Shown here piece by piece: positions 26,887 to 34,971 of a DNA stretch of 64,000 nt. The translations under genes were made by a program, and so were the position numbers. Every line of letters starts with the position of its first letter. Position 1 is the stretch's first letter. Origin of the DNA: Hyphomicrobiaceae bacterium UBA7697 (GTDB taxonomy: Bacteria > Pseudomonadota > Alphaproteobacteria > Rhizobiales > Methyloligellaceae); assembly GCA_002482645.1 (NCBI GenBank), contig DLGJ01000006.1, forward strand, positions 67,754 through 131,753. Reading direction: 5' to 3'. The notes beneath the pieces are model-generated. The model was given only the letters and a program-made list of their open reading frames with translations, had not been told where the DNA came from and ran no database searches.

Positions 26887-28329
26887 ATGAACGATTTGTC
26901 AGACAGTTCGGGCGGGAATTCGGCGAAAGAGCGCCGCGGGACGCCGGACCGGGAGAAGAACCGGTTCAGCGCGCGGGCCATGCGCTACGGCCGCGTCGGC
27001 GCGAATGTGGGCGGCGTGGCCGCACGCATCGCCGGGCGGCGTCTGTTCGGGCTCGATGCGGAGACCGGGAAGGACGCGGCCGCGCTCGCCATGGCGCTTG
27101 GCGGGCTGAAAGGGCCCATCATGAAGGTGGCCCAGCTCCTCGCCACGATCCCCGACGCGGTACCTCCGGAATATGCCGAGGCGCTCGGCAAGCTGCAGAG
27201 CCACGCCCCGCCCATGGGCCGCGCCTTCGTCAAGCGCCGCATGGCGGCGGAGCTCGGGCCGGACTGGGCGGACAAGTTCGCCGCCTTCGACTACGAGGCC
27301 GCGGCCTCCGCCTCGCTCGGCCAAGTCCACAGAGCGAGCGCCCATGACGGCCGGGCGCTCGCGGTGAAACTCCAGTACCCGGACATGCGTTCGGCCGTGG
27401 AGGCGGACCTTGTCCAGCTCGGCATGCTCTTTTCCGTGCATAGGCGGATGCGGCCCGCGGTCGAGACGTCCGAGGTCCTGAAGGAACTCTCCGAGCGATT
27501 GCGCGAAGAACTCGACTATGAGCGCGAAGCGGCCATGACGCGGCTCTACGGTCTGATCTTCTCCGGCGATGCCTATGTGCGCGTGCCGCGGGTTCTCGCG
27601 GATCTTTCGACGGACCGTGTGCTGACGATGACCTGGCTCGATGGCCGGCGCCTCCTCGACTACAAGGGCCATGCGCTCGATGAGCGCAACCGGATTGCCC
27701 GCGCCATGTTTCGCGCCTGGTGGCATCCGTTCAGTCATTACGGTGTCATCCACGGCGATCCGCATCTCGGCAACTACACCGTGTTCGAGGACGGCGAGGG
27801 CAAGGCGGCGGGCATCAACCTGCTCGACTACGGCTGCATGCGGACCTTCGCGCCGAAATTCATTCAGGGCGTGATCGATCTCTATAACGGGCTCCGGCAC
27901 GGCGACCGGTCTCTGATCGTGCATGCCTACGAGACTTGGGGTTTCTGCGGACTGTCGAACGACCTCATCGACGTTTTGAACATCTGGGCGAAGTTCATCT
28001 ACGGACCGATGCTCGACGACCGTATACGGACCATCGCCGATCGGGTGGAACCCGGCATGTATGGGCGCAAGGAGGCGTTCCAGGTACACCAGGCCCTGCG
28101 CGACAAGGGGCCCGTCACGGTGCCGCGCGAATTCGTCTTCATGGACCGCGCCGCGATCGGTCTCGGCGGCGTGTTCCTGCATCTCGGCGCGGCGTTGAAC
28201 TTCCACACCTTGTTCAACGAGGCGATCGCCGGCGTCGATATCGCAAACGTGACGGAACGGCAGCGCGACGCTTTCCTGACGGCGGGCGTGCCTCTGCCGG
28301 TGGACAGCGCGGCAACGACCGCCTCCTGA
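26887..28329 (+). CDS. ABC1/AarF (UbiB-like) kinase family protein
   Basis: Atypical protein-kinase-like ATPase of the UbiB/COQ8 family, usually linked to ubiquinone biosynthesis. The 480-residue protein has the KxGQ-type motif in the form 'MKVAQLLATIPDAVPPEY' (Gly replaced by Ala), the Ala-rich nucleotide loop 'AAASASLGQVHRA', the Lys of 'LAVKLQYPDM', the catalytic region 'GVIHGDPHLGNYTVF' and the DYG motif 'LLDYGCM'. It belongs to the shorter soluble group and lacks C-terminal TM helices. ATG 26887 has AAGGG at 11 bases; GTG 26878 is possible but too close to it. No ubi genes are adjacent, so the substrate is inferred. Confidence 0.87.
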   Translation: MNDLSDSSGGNSAKERRGTPDREKNRFSARAMRYGRVGANVGGVAARIAGRRLFGLDAETGKDAAALAMALGGLKGPIMKVAQLLATIPDAVPPEYAEALGKLQSHAPPMGRAFVKRRMAAELGPDWADKFAAFDYEAAASASLGQVHRASAHDGRALAVKLQYPDMRSAVEADLVQLGMLFSVHRRMRPAVETSEVLKELSERLREELDYEREAAMTRLYGLIFSGDAYVRVPRVLADLSTDRVLTMTWLDGRRLLDYKGHALDERNRIARAMFRAWWHPFSHYGVIHGDPHLGNYTVFEDGEGKAAGINLLDYGCMRTFAPKFIQGVIDLYNGLRHGDRSLIVHAYETWGFCGLSNDLIDVLNIWAKFIYGPMLDDRIRTIADRVEPGMYGRKEAFQVHQALRDKGPVTVPREFVFMDRAAIGLGGVFLHLGAALNFHTLFNEAIAGVDIANVTERQRDAFLTAGVPLPVDSAATTAS

Positions 28330-28354
28330 CGGCGTAATTGCCCTTGCGAGGGTT

Positions 28355-28543
28355 GTGATCGCCTTGAGATGGGGCCGGGCGGTTTGGTTGCGTCTCGAAA
28401 AGGCGGAGCCGGAAGCCGTCACGCGCGGCGCCCCCGTTCCGTCGCCGCCGAATACGGGCGGTGTCACCGGCTTCAGATTCCGCGACCCGGACGGGCACAT
28501 GGTTGTACTATTGGACGAGGCGTCCACGGCCATGCCGGCCTGA
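28355..28543 (+). pseudogene. Remnant of a VOC (glyoxalase-like) gene
   Basis: The 62-codon open frame ends with 'GFRFRDPDGHMVVLLDE', which is the usual C-terminal strand and metal-ligand region of glyoxalase-type VOC proteins. Nothing of the first 80-90 residues of such a protein can be found upstream. The N-terminal 30 residues look random, so I read this as the 3' end of a decayed gene. It could instead be a small expressed protein, but there is no convincing ribosome-binding site. Confidence 0.45.
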
Positions 28544-28630
28544 GCCATTATTGCGGCAAGCCGGGGTTTCTGCTATTCCCGCGTGGGCGGCAAGACAACG
28601 CTGAGTGGCGATAACATTGGGGGAGAGCCG

Positions 28631-28774
28631 ATGCATATAGATTCCAAACAGGGGCATCCGGACATGGACTACGCCGAGCATGTCGGCACCTACAAAATGT
28701 TTTGCGGGGTGGTCCTGTGGAGCACGGTCGTGATTCTGGCGACCGTTGCGGGTATGGCATTTTTCCTGACCTGA
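28631..28774 (+). CDS. aa3-type cytochrome c oxidase subunit IV
   Basis: A 47-residue protein with a short soluble N-terminus ('DMDYAEHVGTYKMF') and a single TM helix ('VVLWSTVVILATVAGMAF'). This is the bacterial COX4_pro_2 type subunit IV of aa3 oxidases, a small stabilising subunit in the inner membrane. GGGGGAGAG precedes ATG 28631. In many Hyphomicrobiales this small gene sits directly before the pnt genes and far from the main cox operon, as here. It begins 105 bases before pntAA and is probably co-expressed. Confidence 0.85.
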   Translation: MHIDSKQGHPDMDYAEHVGTYKMFCGVVLWSTVVILATVAGMAFFLT

Positions 28775-28879
28775 CGCCCGGCTTTTGGGAGGCGCCTCGC
28801 CTTCCCATTGCAACCGCCACTTAGTGCCGTACGAACCGTTCTTCGTGGAACCGTTGCGTCTGCGGCAGAGGGAGCCAAG

Positions 28880-30022
28880 ATGATTGCAATTGGCGTACCC
28901 GCAGAAGGGCCCGACGAACCGCGCATCGGCCTCACGCCGGAGACGGTGAAGAAACTCGTCAAGGCCGGCGCCGAGGTCACGGTGCGTTCCGGGGCTGGGC
29001 TCCGGTCTCATTTTTCGGACAAGGATTACGAAGAAGCCGGCGCCACCATCGCCAAGAGCGACGAGGAAGCCGTCGGGAAGGCGGACGTTGTCTTCACGGT
29101 CCGTCGCCCCCCGGTCGATTTGGCGAAGGCGATGAAGAAGGGCGCGGCGCTGATTGGCATGCTCGATCCGTTCTCGGACACGGCCGGTCTCGAGGCCCTG
29201 GCGAAGACCGGCGTTTCGCTGTTCGCCATGGAGCTGATGCCGCGCATCACCCGCGCGCAGAGCATGGACGTCCTCTCCTCGCAATCCAATCTCTCCGGCT
29301 ACAAGGCCGTGGTCGATGCATCGGCCGCGTTCGAACGCGCGCTGCCGATGATGATGACCGCGGCGGGCACGGTTCCTGCCGCGCGGGTGTTCGTCATGGG
29401 CGCGGGCGTCGCGGGTCTGCAGGCCATCGCGACGGCGCGCCGTCTGGGAGCCATCGTGTCCGCGACGGATGTGCGCCCGGCGGCCAAGGAACAGGTCGAG
29501 TCCCTCGGGGCGAAATTCATTGCGGTCGAGGACGAGGAATTCAAACAGGCGGAGACCGCTGGCGGCTACGCCAAGGAGATGTCCGACGACTACAAGAAGA
29601 AGCAGGCGGAGCTCGTGGCCGAGCACGTCAAGAACCAGGATATCGTGATTACCACGGCGCTGATCCCGGGGCGCCCCGCACCGAAGCTCATCTCCAAAGC
29701 GATGATCGAGAGCATGAAGCCGGGCTCGATCATCGTGGACTTGGCCGCCGAGCGGGGCGGAAACGCTGAACTGACGAAGCCTGGCGAGATCGCCGAGCAC
29801 CAGGGCGTTCGCATTTTCGGTCTGCTGAATCTGCCGGGCCGGGTTCCGGTCAATGCGTCCAGCCTTTATGCGCGGAATCTTCAGGCCTTCATCGAGCCCT
29901 TCATCGACAAGGAAACCAAAGAGCTCGCCATCGATTGGGACGACGAACTTGCACGAGGCACGGCGATTGCGCGCGACGGCGCGATCGTCAATGAGCGGGT
30001 TGCCGGAGGGAAGACATCATGA
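28880..30022 (+). CDS. pntAA: NAD(P) transhydrogenase subunit alpha part 1
   Basis: NAD(H)-binding domain I of the proton-translocating transhydrogenase, which makes NADPH from NADH and NADP+. The 380-residue protein starts '[20 protein letters not shown]' and carries the Rossmann motif '[18 protein letters not shown]' (about 174-191), '[16 protein letters not shown]' and '[17 protein letters not shown]'. It lacks the TM part, which is encoded separately just downstream, as in Rhodospirillum. ATG 28880 has AGAGGGAG upstream. The stop overlaps pntAB by 4 bases. Confidence 0.95.
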   Translation: MIAIGVPAEGPDEPRIGLTPETVKKLVKAGAEVTVRSGAGLRSHFSDKDYEEAGATIAKSDEEAVGKADVVFTVRRPPVDLAKAMKKGAALIGMLDPFSDTAGLEALAKTGVSLFAMELMPRITRAQSMDVLSSQSNLSGYKAVVDASAAFERALPMMMTAAGTVPAARVFVMGAGVAGLQAIATARRLGAIVSATDVRPAAKEQVESLGAKFIAVEDEEFKQAETAGGYAKEMSDDYKKKQAELVAEHVKNQDIVITTALIPGRPAPKLISKAMIESMKPGSIIVDLAAERGGNAELTKPGEIAEHQGVRIFGLLNLPGRVPVNASSLYARNLQAFIEPFIDKETKELAIDWDDELARGTAIARDGAIVNERVAGGKTS

Positions 30023-30438
30023 CGAAGCAGACCCTTCTTGCGGGGATCTCGGCCGCCGCACTGGCGCTTGTCTCCGACGCCGTTTGGATGAGTACGGCTT
30101 ATGCCGCGGAGGCGGCCGCGCAAGGCGGCGGTCACGATTTCATCTCGCAGTTTTCGATTTTCGTCCTGGCGGTCTTCGTCGGCTACTACGTGGTCTGGAG
30201 CGTGACGCCGGCCCTGCACACGCCGCTGATGTCGGTGACGAACGCCGTCTCCTCGGTGATCGTCGTCGGCGCGCTGCTCGCGGTCGCGGTCGAGGCCGGC
30301 GACGCGGTGGCATCGTCCGGGCATTGGCTCGCGAAGATCCTCGGCTTCGCCGCCTTGATCCTCGCCTCGGTCAATATCTTCGGCGGCTTTCTCGTCACGC
30401 AACGCATGCTCGCCATGTACCGGCGTAAAGACCGCTAG
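30019..30438 (+). CDS. pntAB: NAD(P) transhydrogenase subunit alpha part 2 (membrane)
   Basis: A 139-residue membrane protein forming part of the proton channel (domain II) of transhydrogenase. After an N-terminal hydrophobic stretch, it shows '[20 protein letters not shown]', '[20 protein letters not shown]', the conserved segment between TM helices, and '[17 protein letters not shown]' at the end. The start codon overlaps the pntAA stop; pntB follows after 14 bases with an SD. The three genes encode one complex. Confidence 0.95.
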   Translation: MTKQTLLAGISAAALALVSDAVWMSTAYAAEAAAQGGGHDFISQFSIFVLAVFVGYYVVWSVTPALHTPLMSVTNAVSSVIVVGALLAVAVEAGDAVASSGHWLAKILGFAALILASVNIFGGFLVTQRMLAMYRRKDR

Positions 30439-30452
30439 GGGGATCGAACACG

Positions 30453-31850
30453 ATGTCCTCCGAACTCGTCGCACTGCTCTATCTCGTTGCCGGCGTCCTC
30501 TTCATTCTCGCGCTGCGCGGCTTGTCCTCGCCGGAGACCTCGCGCCGGGGCAACTATATGGGCATGGCCGGCATGGCCATCGCCGTGGCCACGACGCTCG
30601 CGGTGGCGCGGCCCGAGTCCGGTCTATCCTGGGCCATGATCGTTGGCGGTATCGCTATCGGCGGCACGATCGGCGCGGTCATCGCCCGGCGCATTCCCAT
30701 GACCGCAATGCCCGAACTGGTGGCGGCCTTCCATTCGCTGGTGGGCATGGCCGCCGTGCTCGTGGCCGCAGCGGCCTATTATGCGCCCGAGGCTTTCGGC
30801 ATCGGCGTGCCGGGCAATATCCACGTGTCGAGCCTCATCGAGATGTCGCTCGGCGCGGCGATCGGCGCGATCACGTTCACCGGGTCGGTCATCGCCTTTT
30901 CCAAGCTTTCCGGCCGCATGTCGGGCGCACCGATCCTCTTGCCCGCGCGGCATCTGATCAATATCGCACTCGCCGCCGCGCTCGTCGCCTGCATCGTGCT
31001 GTTCTGCCAGGTGCAGACGCCGGTCTATTTCTGGGCCATCGTCGCCCTGTCGCTGCTGCTCGGCGTGCTCATCATCGTACCCATCGGCGGTGCCGACATG
31101 CCGGTCGTGATCTCGATGCTGAATTCCTATTCGGGCTGGGCGGCCGCGGGCATCGGTTTCACGCTCGGCAACACGGCGCTGATCGTCACCGGCGCGCTTG
31201 TCGGCTCTTCCGGCGCGATCCTCTCCTACATCATGTGCCGGAGCATGAACCGCTCGTTCATCAGCGTCATTCTCGGCGGCTTCGGCGGCGAGACCGCCGC
31301 GGCCGCAAGCGGCGGCGGCGAGCAGAAGCCGGTGAAGATCGGCTCGGCCGAGGATGCGGCCTTCCTGATGAAGAACGCATCAAAGGTCATCATCGTGCCC
31401 GGTTACGGCATGGCGGTGGCCCAGGCGCAGCATGCGTTGCGCGAGATGGCCGATGGGCTGAAAGAGGCCGGCGTCGAGGTCAAGTACGCCATCCACCCGG
31501 TCGCGGGCCGCATGCCGGGCCATATGAACGTGCTGCTGGCCGAGGCGAATGTGCCCTATGACGAGGTGTTCGAGCTCGAAGACATCAATTCGGAGTTCGC
31601 GCAGGCCGACGTGGTCTACATCATCGGCGCCAACGATGTGGTCAATCCGGCCGCGGAGGACGATCCGTCGTCGCCGATCTACGGCATGCCCGTGCTGCAG
31701 GTGTGGAAAGCCGGAACGGTGCTCTTCAACAAGCGCTCGCTGGCCTCCGGCTATGCGGGCATCGACAACCCGGTGTTCTACAAGGACAACACCATGATGG
31801 TGCTGGGCGATGCCAAGAAGATGACCGAAGAGATCGCCAAGGCGCTCTAG
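30453..31850 (+). CDS. pntB: NAD(P) transhydrogenase subunit beta
   Basis: A 465-residue subunit with nine or so TM helices (domain II) and a C-terminal NADP(H)-binding domain III. Recognisable parts are 'TAMPELVAAFHSLVGMAAVL' (with the channel His), 'VISMLNSYSGWAAAGIGF', 'VIIVPGYGMAVAQAQHAL', 'IHPVAGRMPGHMNVLLAEA' and 'IGANDVVNPAAEDDPSSPI'. It completes the split pnt operon. The downstream Crp/Fnr gene is on the opposite strand and convergent. Confidence 0.96.
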   Translation: MSSELVALLYLVAGVLFILALRGLSSPETSRRGNYMGMAGMAIAVATTLAVARPESGLSWAMIVGGIAIGGTIGAVIARRIPMTAMPELVAAFHSLVGMAAVLVAAAAYYAPEAFGIGVPGNIHVSSLIEMSLGAAIGAITFTGSVIAFSKLSGRMSGAPILLPARHLINIALAAALVACIVLFCQVQTPVYFWAIVALSLLLGVLIIVPIGGADMPVVISMLNSYSGWAAAGIGFTLGNTALIVTGALVGSSGAILSYIMCRSMNRSFISVILGGFGGETAAAASGGGEQKPVKIGSAEDAAFLMKNASKVIIVPGYGMAVAQAQHALREMADGLKEAGVEVKYAIHPVAGRMPGHMNVLLAEANVPYDEVFELEDINSEFAQADVVYIIGANDVVNPAAEDDPSSPIYGMPVLQVWKAGTVLFNKRSLASGYAGIDNPVFYKDNTMMVLGDAKKMTEEIAKAL

Positions 31851-31914
31851 GCCGCGGGCTCGCAAGCTTACAGCGCGTAGGCGCGCCGCCATTGGCGTGC
31901 GCCAAACGGCGTCA

Positions 31915-32613
31915 TTACGTGTCGAGTTTGACCCAGAGACCTTCGAGGGAGATGCGCCGGTTGAGCGCGCCGGGGTCGGTCAGTACCAGTGCACCGCGCG
32001 TTTTTTCGACGAGGTCGTCCTTCTCTAGCGCGCTCAGCGCGCGAGAGACCACTTCGCGGCGCGAGCCGATGCGCTCGGCAAGGTCCTGCTGGGTCGGCGG
32101 GGGCGAGATGCTGCGCTGGCCGTCATGGCCCGCACGCGGGCGCGACAGGCGCAAGAGCTCGGCGTAAAGACGCTCGACTGCCGTCAGGTAGGCATGCTCG
32201 GTGAGCTGCTGGTTGAGGGAGCGAATCCGTCCCACAAGCATGTTGAGCACCGTGCGGCAGACGTCCGGTTCGTGCGCAAGAATCTCCAAGAACGCCGCCG
32301 CCCGCATGGAGCCGATCAGGGATGCCTGCAACGTGGTGACGCTCGCGGAGCGGGGGATCCCGTCGATGGCCGCCATTTCCCCGAACATGGAGCCGGGCCC
32401 CAGTTCGCCGAGAATGACCTGTTTCCCGTCGTCGGCGCGGTGGATGACCCGCACGGACCCGTTGACGACGAAAAGCACGTCGTTCGACGCATCGTCCATG
32501 TCGATGACCAGTTCATTGGGCGGGTAACTGCGCCAGGCGAGGGCCGGGGCAAAGCGCTTGGCATTCTCTTCGCTGAGTGAAGCGAAAAGTTCTATGTCGC
32601 CGATCTCGCCCAT
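31915..32613 (-). CDS. Crp/Fnr-family transcriptional regulator
   Basis: A 232-residue regulator with a cyclic-nucleotide-binding-like domain ('VLFVVNGSVRVIHRADDGKQ', 'LGPGSMFGEMAAIDGIPRSA') and a C-terminal winged helix ('TQQDLAERIGSRREVVSRAL'). The phosphate-binding-cassette-like region has 'GEMAAIDGIPRSASV', close to CRP, so cAMP or a similar ligand is possible. No N-terminal Cys cluster is present, so it is not an oxygen-sensing FNR. ATG 32613 starts the recognisable domain; the open frame runs upstream through a terminator and is not used. It converges on pntB; targets unknown. Confidence 0.88.
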   Translation of the reverse strand: MGEIGDIELFASLSEENAKRFAPALAWRSYPPNELVIDMDDASNDVLFVVNGSVRVIHRADDGKQVILGELGPGSMFGEMAAIDGIPRSASVTTLQASLIGSMRAAAFLEILAHEPDVCRTVLNMLVGRIRSLNQQLTEHAYLTAVERLYAELLRLSRPRAGHDGQRSISPPPTQQDLAERIGSRREVVSRALSALEKDDLVEKTRGALVLTDPGALNRRISLEGLWVKLDT

Positions 32614-32669
32614 GTTTTTCGATGATAACAGGGGGCCGGTCCCGGTCCACTCCAGAGGCCGGACATGAC

Positions 32670-32701
32670 AAAGGCCCGGAGGATGGAGACACCGGGCCTT
32701 T
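32670..32701. terminator. Bidirectional hairpin terminator
   Basis: AAAGGCCCGG (32670-32679) pairs with CCGGGCCTTT (32692-32701), a 10-bp stem with T/A tails on both sides. It stops transcription of the small minus-strand secreted gene that ends at 32774 and may also act on plus-strand readthrough. Confidence 0.75.
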
Positions 32702-32721
32702 GCTGTCGTTCCGGCTCGTTG

Positions 32722-32758
32722 CGCCTTGGGGTAGCGCGAACGCCTTGGGGTAGCGCGA
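32722..32758. repeat. 19-bp direct repeat, two copies
   Basis: CGCCTTGGGGTAGCGCGA occurs at 32722-32739 and again at 32741-32758 with one base between. It lies between the terminator and the small secreted gene. Its GTAGCGC core is the reverse complement of the GCGCTAC core in the repeat array at 34.4 kb; with only 7 shared bases this may be chance. Confidence 0.7.
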
Positions 32759-32773
32759 GCCTTCTGACTTACT

Positions 32774-32929
32774 TTAGCGGCCGCTGCCGAGATCGAGGCC
32801 GGAGACACCCAGGATGCCACCGCTCCACCTTGGCTCGGCATCTGCGCTGGTTGAGGAAACCGCGACCGTTGCGCAGACCAGCGCGGCGAACAACGTAGCG
32901 AGGATCAGGTGGCTCTTGATGAAGGTCAT
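32774..32929 (-). CDS. Small exported peptide of unknown function
   Basis: A 51-codon gene with a strong SD (GGAGACG, 7 bases before ATG 32929). The product has a typical signal peptide ('HLILATLFAALVCATVAVSS', cleavage near 'ADA') and a mature part of only about 20 residues ending 'SGGILGVSGLDLGSGR', Gly- and Ser-rich and without Cys. A hairpin terminator lies about 75 bases after the stop. I do not recognise the peptide. The signal peptide, SD and terminator together support a real gene; an earlier in-frame start at 32998 would spoil the signal sequence. Confidence 0.6.
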   Translation of the reverse strand: MTFIKSHLILATLFAALVCATVAVSSTSADAEPRWSGGILGVSGLDLGSGR

Positions 32930-33440
32930 TGGTCGTCTCCTGTGTTCCGTGAACTTAAGATAGGCGCTGACGGGACAAGGCGATGTGCACTCCGTCACAC
33001 TGCGGCAACACCGTCTGAAACGGCCGTGCCAGTGACCGTCCGGCCTGTCTTCGCCCTTGCGTATTCACCGGTGCTTTGCGGTTAACCGTCCAGAATTCAA
33101 CGACAAACCGTCACGGCCGGGCCGGGATTTGCCCATTTTTCGGCTCGATTTCCGGCCTATTCGGCACGCGCCTCGATGAGCGGACCGGCCTGTTTCCGTA
33201 TACGCCCCATTGACACTCGCGCTGCCCGAACCATCTAGCATGGGATCGAGATGCCTCTTTGCGGAAGGTTAAGCAGAGGTTTCTGATTAGAAGGGCATCA
33301 TTAGGTAAGAATAAACCTTCGCGAGCTGTTTTAACCCAAGGGTCTCATCGCGTGAGTGGCGTGTTCAAGCGCCATTCATATCTAGTCCCTATCTTTCCGG
33401 GACGACCAATAACAAAGAAGAGAGAGGCGTAGACGGGCTC
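32930..33440 (+). promoter_or_regulatory. Long leader/promoter region of the alpha/beta hydrolase gene
   Basis: No coding gene is supported in these 511 bases. A -35-like TTGACA is at 33210-33215, with a weak TCTAGC 18 bases on. The 200 bases after it are AT-richer than the surroundings and can fold: GATGCC (33250-33255) pairs with GGCATC (33294-33299), an alternative CCTCT/AGAGG pair (33254-33258 with 33275-33279) shares two bases with it, and GTCCC/GGGAC (33385-33389 with 33399-33403) lies close to the gene start. AAGAGAGAGG gives an SD. Confidence 0.4.
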
Positions 33441-34322
33441 ATGTTGAACCTTTTTCTAGCTCTTTTTACAATCTTCGCGCTGTTTTGCATCGTGGCGCGG
33501 CTACTGCACCGCTATTTTCTCTATGTGCCGGATTCGACGCGGATCGACCCCGCCGATGCCGGCCTTTCGGGCGTCGAGGAGATCGTCTTCAAGGCGGGGG
33601 ACGGCAAGAAGCTCATCGCCTGGTACCGGCCGGCCATGCCGGGCAAACCCACCCTTCTGTATTTCCCCGGCAATAGCGGGAACGTGGCCGCGCGGGCCGG
33701 GAAGATCAAAACCATTGCCGCCGACGGCTATGGCGTCTTCATCCTGAACTATCGCGGCTTCGGCGGGTCGGACAGCCGCCCGACCGAAAAGCGCCTCGCG
33801 AAGGATGCCGCGTCCGCCTACGACACGCTGCGCGGCCTCGGCGTCCCGCCGCGCGACATCGTCATCTACGGCGAGTCGTTGGGCACGGGCGTCGCCGCCC
33901 ACGCCTGCCAGCAACGCGAGGCCAAGGCGCTCGTGCTCGAATCGCCGTTCAGTTCGGCCGTGAATGTGGGCAAGCTGGCCTGGCCGCTCCTGCCGCTGAA
34001 GCAGATCATGGTCGATCAGTACAACACGGTCGGCCGGATCGGCGCGATCCACGTGCCGCTCTTCATCGTGCACGGCGGCCGGGACGCGGTGATCCCGCTC
34101 GACATGGCGCGGCACGTGTTCCGCGAAGCCAACGAGCCGAAGACCCTCACGGTCGTGCCGCGGGCGGGGCATAACGATCTGTTCGAGCAAGGGGCCTGGG
34201 CGCGCGTTCGCGATTTCCTGACGAGCTTCGACACCGCGACGGTGCCTGCGGCCGAGCACCAAAGCCCGGCGCGCGCCGGACGGCCGGTGGAGATTCCCGC
34301 CGCAGCGGCCGCCAATCGCTGA
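33441..34322 (+). CDS. Membrane-anchored alpha/beta hydrolase (Bem46/YfhR-like)
   Basis: A 293-residue serine hydrolase with one N-terminal TM helix (about residues 3-22). The core has 'PTLLYFPGNSGNVAARAGKI' (oxyanion-hole region), 'FILNYRGFGGSDSRPTEKRL', the nucleophile motif GESLG (Ser about 146), 'LFIVHGGRDAVIPLDMAR' (catalytic Asp) and 'VPRAGHNDLFE' (catalytic His). This is the Bem46/YfhR group. The substrate is unknown; esterase or acyl-transfer activity is plausible. The N-terminal anchor followed by 'RLLHRYFLYVPDS' is typical. It is transcribed alone, with a structured leader upstream and a terminator downstream. Confidence 0.88.
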   Translation: MLNLFLALFTIFALFCIVARLLHRYFLYVPDSTRIDPADAGLSGVEEIVFKAGDGKKLIAWYRPAMPGKPTLLYFPGNSGNVAARAGKIKTIAADGYGVFILNYRGFGGSDSRPTEKRLAKDAASAYDTLRGLGVPPRDIVIYGESLGTGVAAHACQQREAKALVLESPFSSAVNVGKLAWPLLPLKQIMVDQYNTVGRIGAIHVPLFIVHGGRDAVIPLDMARHVFREANEPKTLTVVPRAGHNDLFEQGAWARVRDFLTSFDTATVPAAEHQSPARAGRPVEIPAAAAANR

Positions 34323-34349
34323 CGGAGCGTTTTCGTCGTGCCAATGCTA

Positions 34350-34375
34350 AAAGACCGGCCATTGCGCCGGTCTTT
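34350..34375 (+). terminator. Terminator of the alpha/beta hydrolase gene
   Basis: AAAGACCGGC (34350-34359) and GCCGGTCTTT (34366-34375) form a perfect 10-bp stem with a 6-base loop, followed by ATTCTTTT. It begins 28 bases after the stop. Confidence 0.85.
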
Positions 34376-34380
34376 ATTCT

Positions 34381-34524
34381 TTTGCGCTACCGCTTCGCTA
34401 CTTGAGCGCTTTTCATTTGCGCTACCGGCCTACGGCCTACTTGAGCGCTTTTCATTTGCGCTACCGGCCTGCGGCCTATTTGAGCGCTTTTTATCTGCGC
34501 TACCGCTTCGCTACGTGAGCGCGG
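34381..34524. repeat. Array of four hairpin repeats (35-39 bp units)
   Basis: Four near-identical units begin with GCGCTAC (at 34384, 34419, 34458, 34497) and end with GAGCGC followed by a T run (ends near 34409, 34448, 34487, 34522). The inner part is either CGCTTCGC (units 1 and 4) or CGGCCTACGGCC/CGGCCTGCGGCC (units 2 and 3), itself able to pair. Each unit can form a stem from GCGCT/AGCGC. The array lies between two genes and is flanked by two ordinary terminators. Confidence 0.85.
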
Positions 34525-34534
34525 GGCAAACAGC

Positions 34535-34561
34535 AAAGCCGGGAACAGGGTTCCCGGCTTT
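34535..34561 (-). terminator. Terminator of rpsU
   Basis: AAAGCCGGGAAC (34535-34546) and GTTCCCGGCTTT (34550-34561) form a 12-bp perfect stem with a 3-base loop. It begins about 30 bases past the rpsU stop on the minus strand and works in both directions. Confidence 0.85.
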
Positions 34562-34592
34562 CGCAGCGCTAAAATCTCGTGTGAGACAGATC

Positions 34593-34823
34593 TTACCGGC
34601 GGCCGCGCGGGCGTCCGCCCACGCCGGACTCACGCTGGGCTTTCTTGCGAGCGAGCTTGCGTGCGCGGCGGATGGCCTCGGCCTTCTCGCGGGCGCGCTT
34701 CTCGGACGGCTTCTCGTAATAATTACGGAGCTTCATCTCGCGGAAGATGCCTTCGCGCTGCATTTTCTTCTTCAGCGCCCGAAGGGCCTGATCGACATTG
34801 TTATCGCGAACGACGACTTGCAC
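34593..34823 (-). CDS. rpsU: 30S ribosomal protein S21
   Basis: A 76-residue basic protein starting '[20 protein letters not shown]' with '[20 protein letters not shown]', the bS21 signature. The C-terminal tail is Arg/Lys/Gly-rich and longer than in enterobacteria, as usual in alphaproteobacteria. It sits on the 30S platform near the anti-Shine-Dalgarno of 16S rRNA. The start codon is GTG. It stands alone with its own terminator. Confidence 0.95.
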   Translation of the reverse strand: MQVVVRDNNVDQALRALKKKMQREGIFREMKLRNYYEKPSEKRAREKAEAIRRARKLARKKAQRESGVGGRPRGRR

Positions 34824-34971
34824 GCGTCTCTAATCTCCGAATAAGCGTTGATTTTGGGATTGGAGCGAAGCCAAGCAAATCCATCCACGGATCGACTTGA
34901 ATCACGCGTCCAGAGGGGTCGTCTAGCAAACATGGAGCGGGTTGTCCAGACCGGGAGCGCCGGTTCCGCGG

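Noticed and set aside
34381..34524. CRISPR array
   Set aside because: Units follow each other without variable spacers, the inner parts are palindromic variants, and no cas gene is near.
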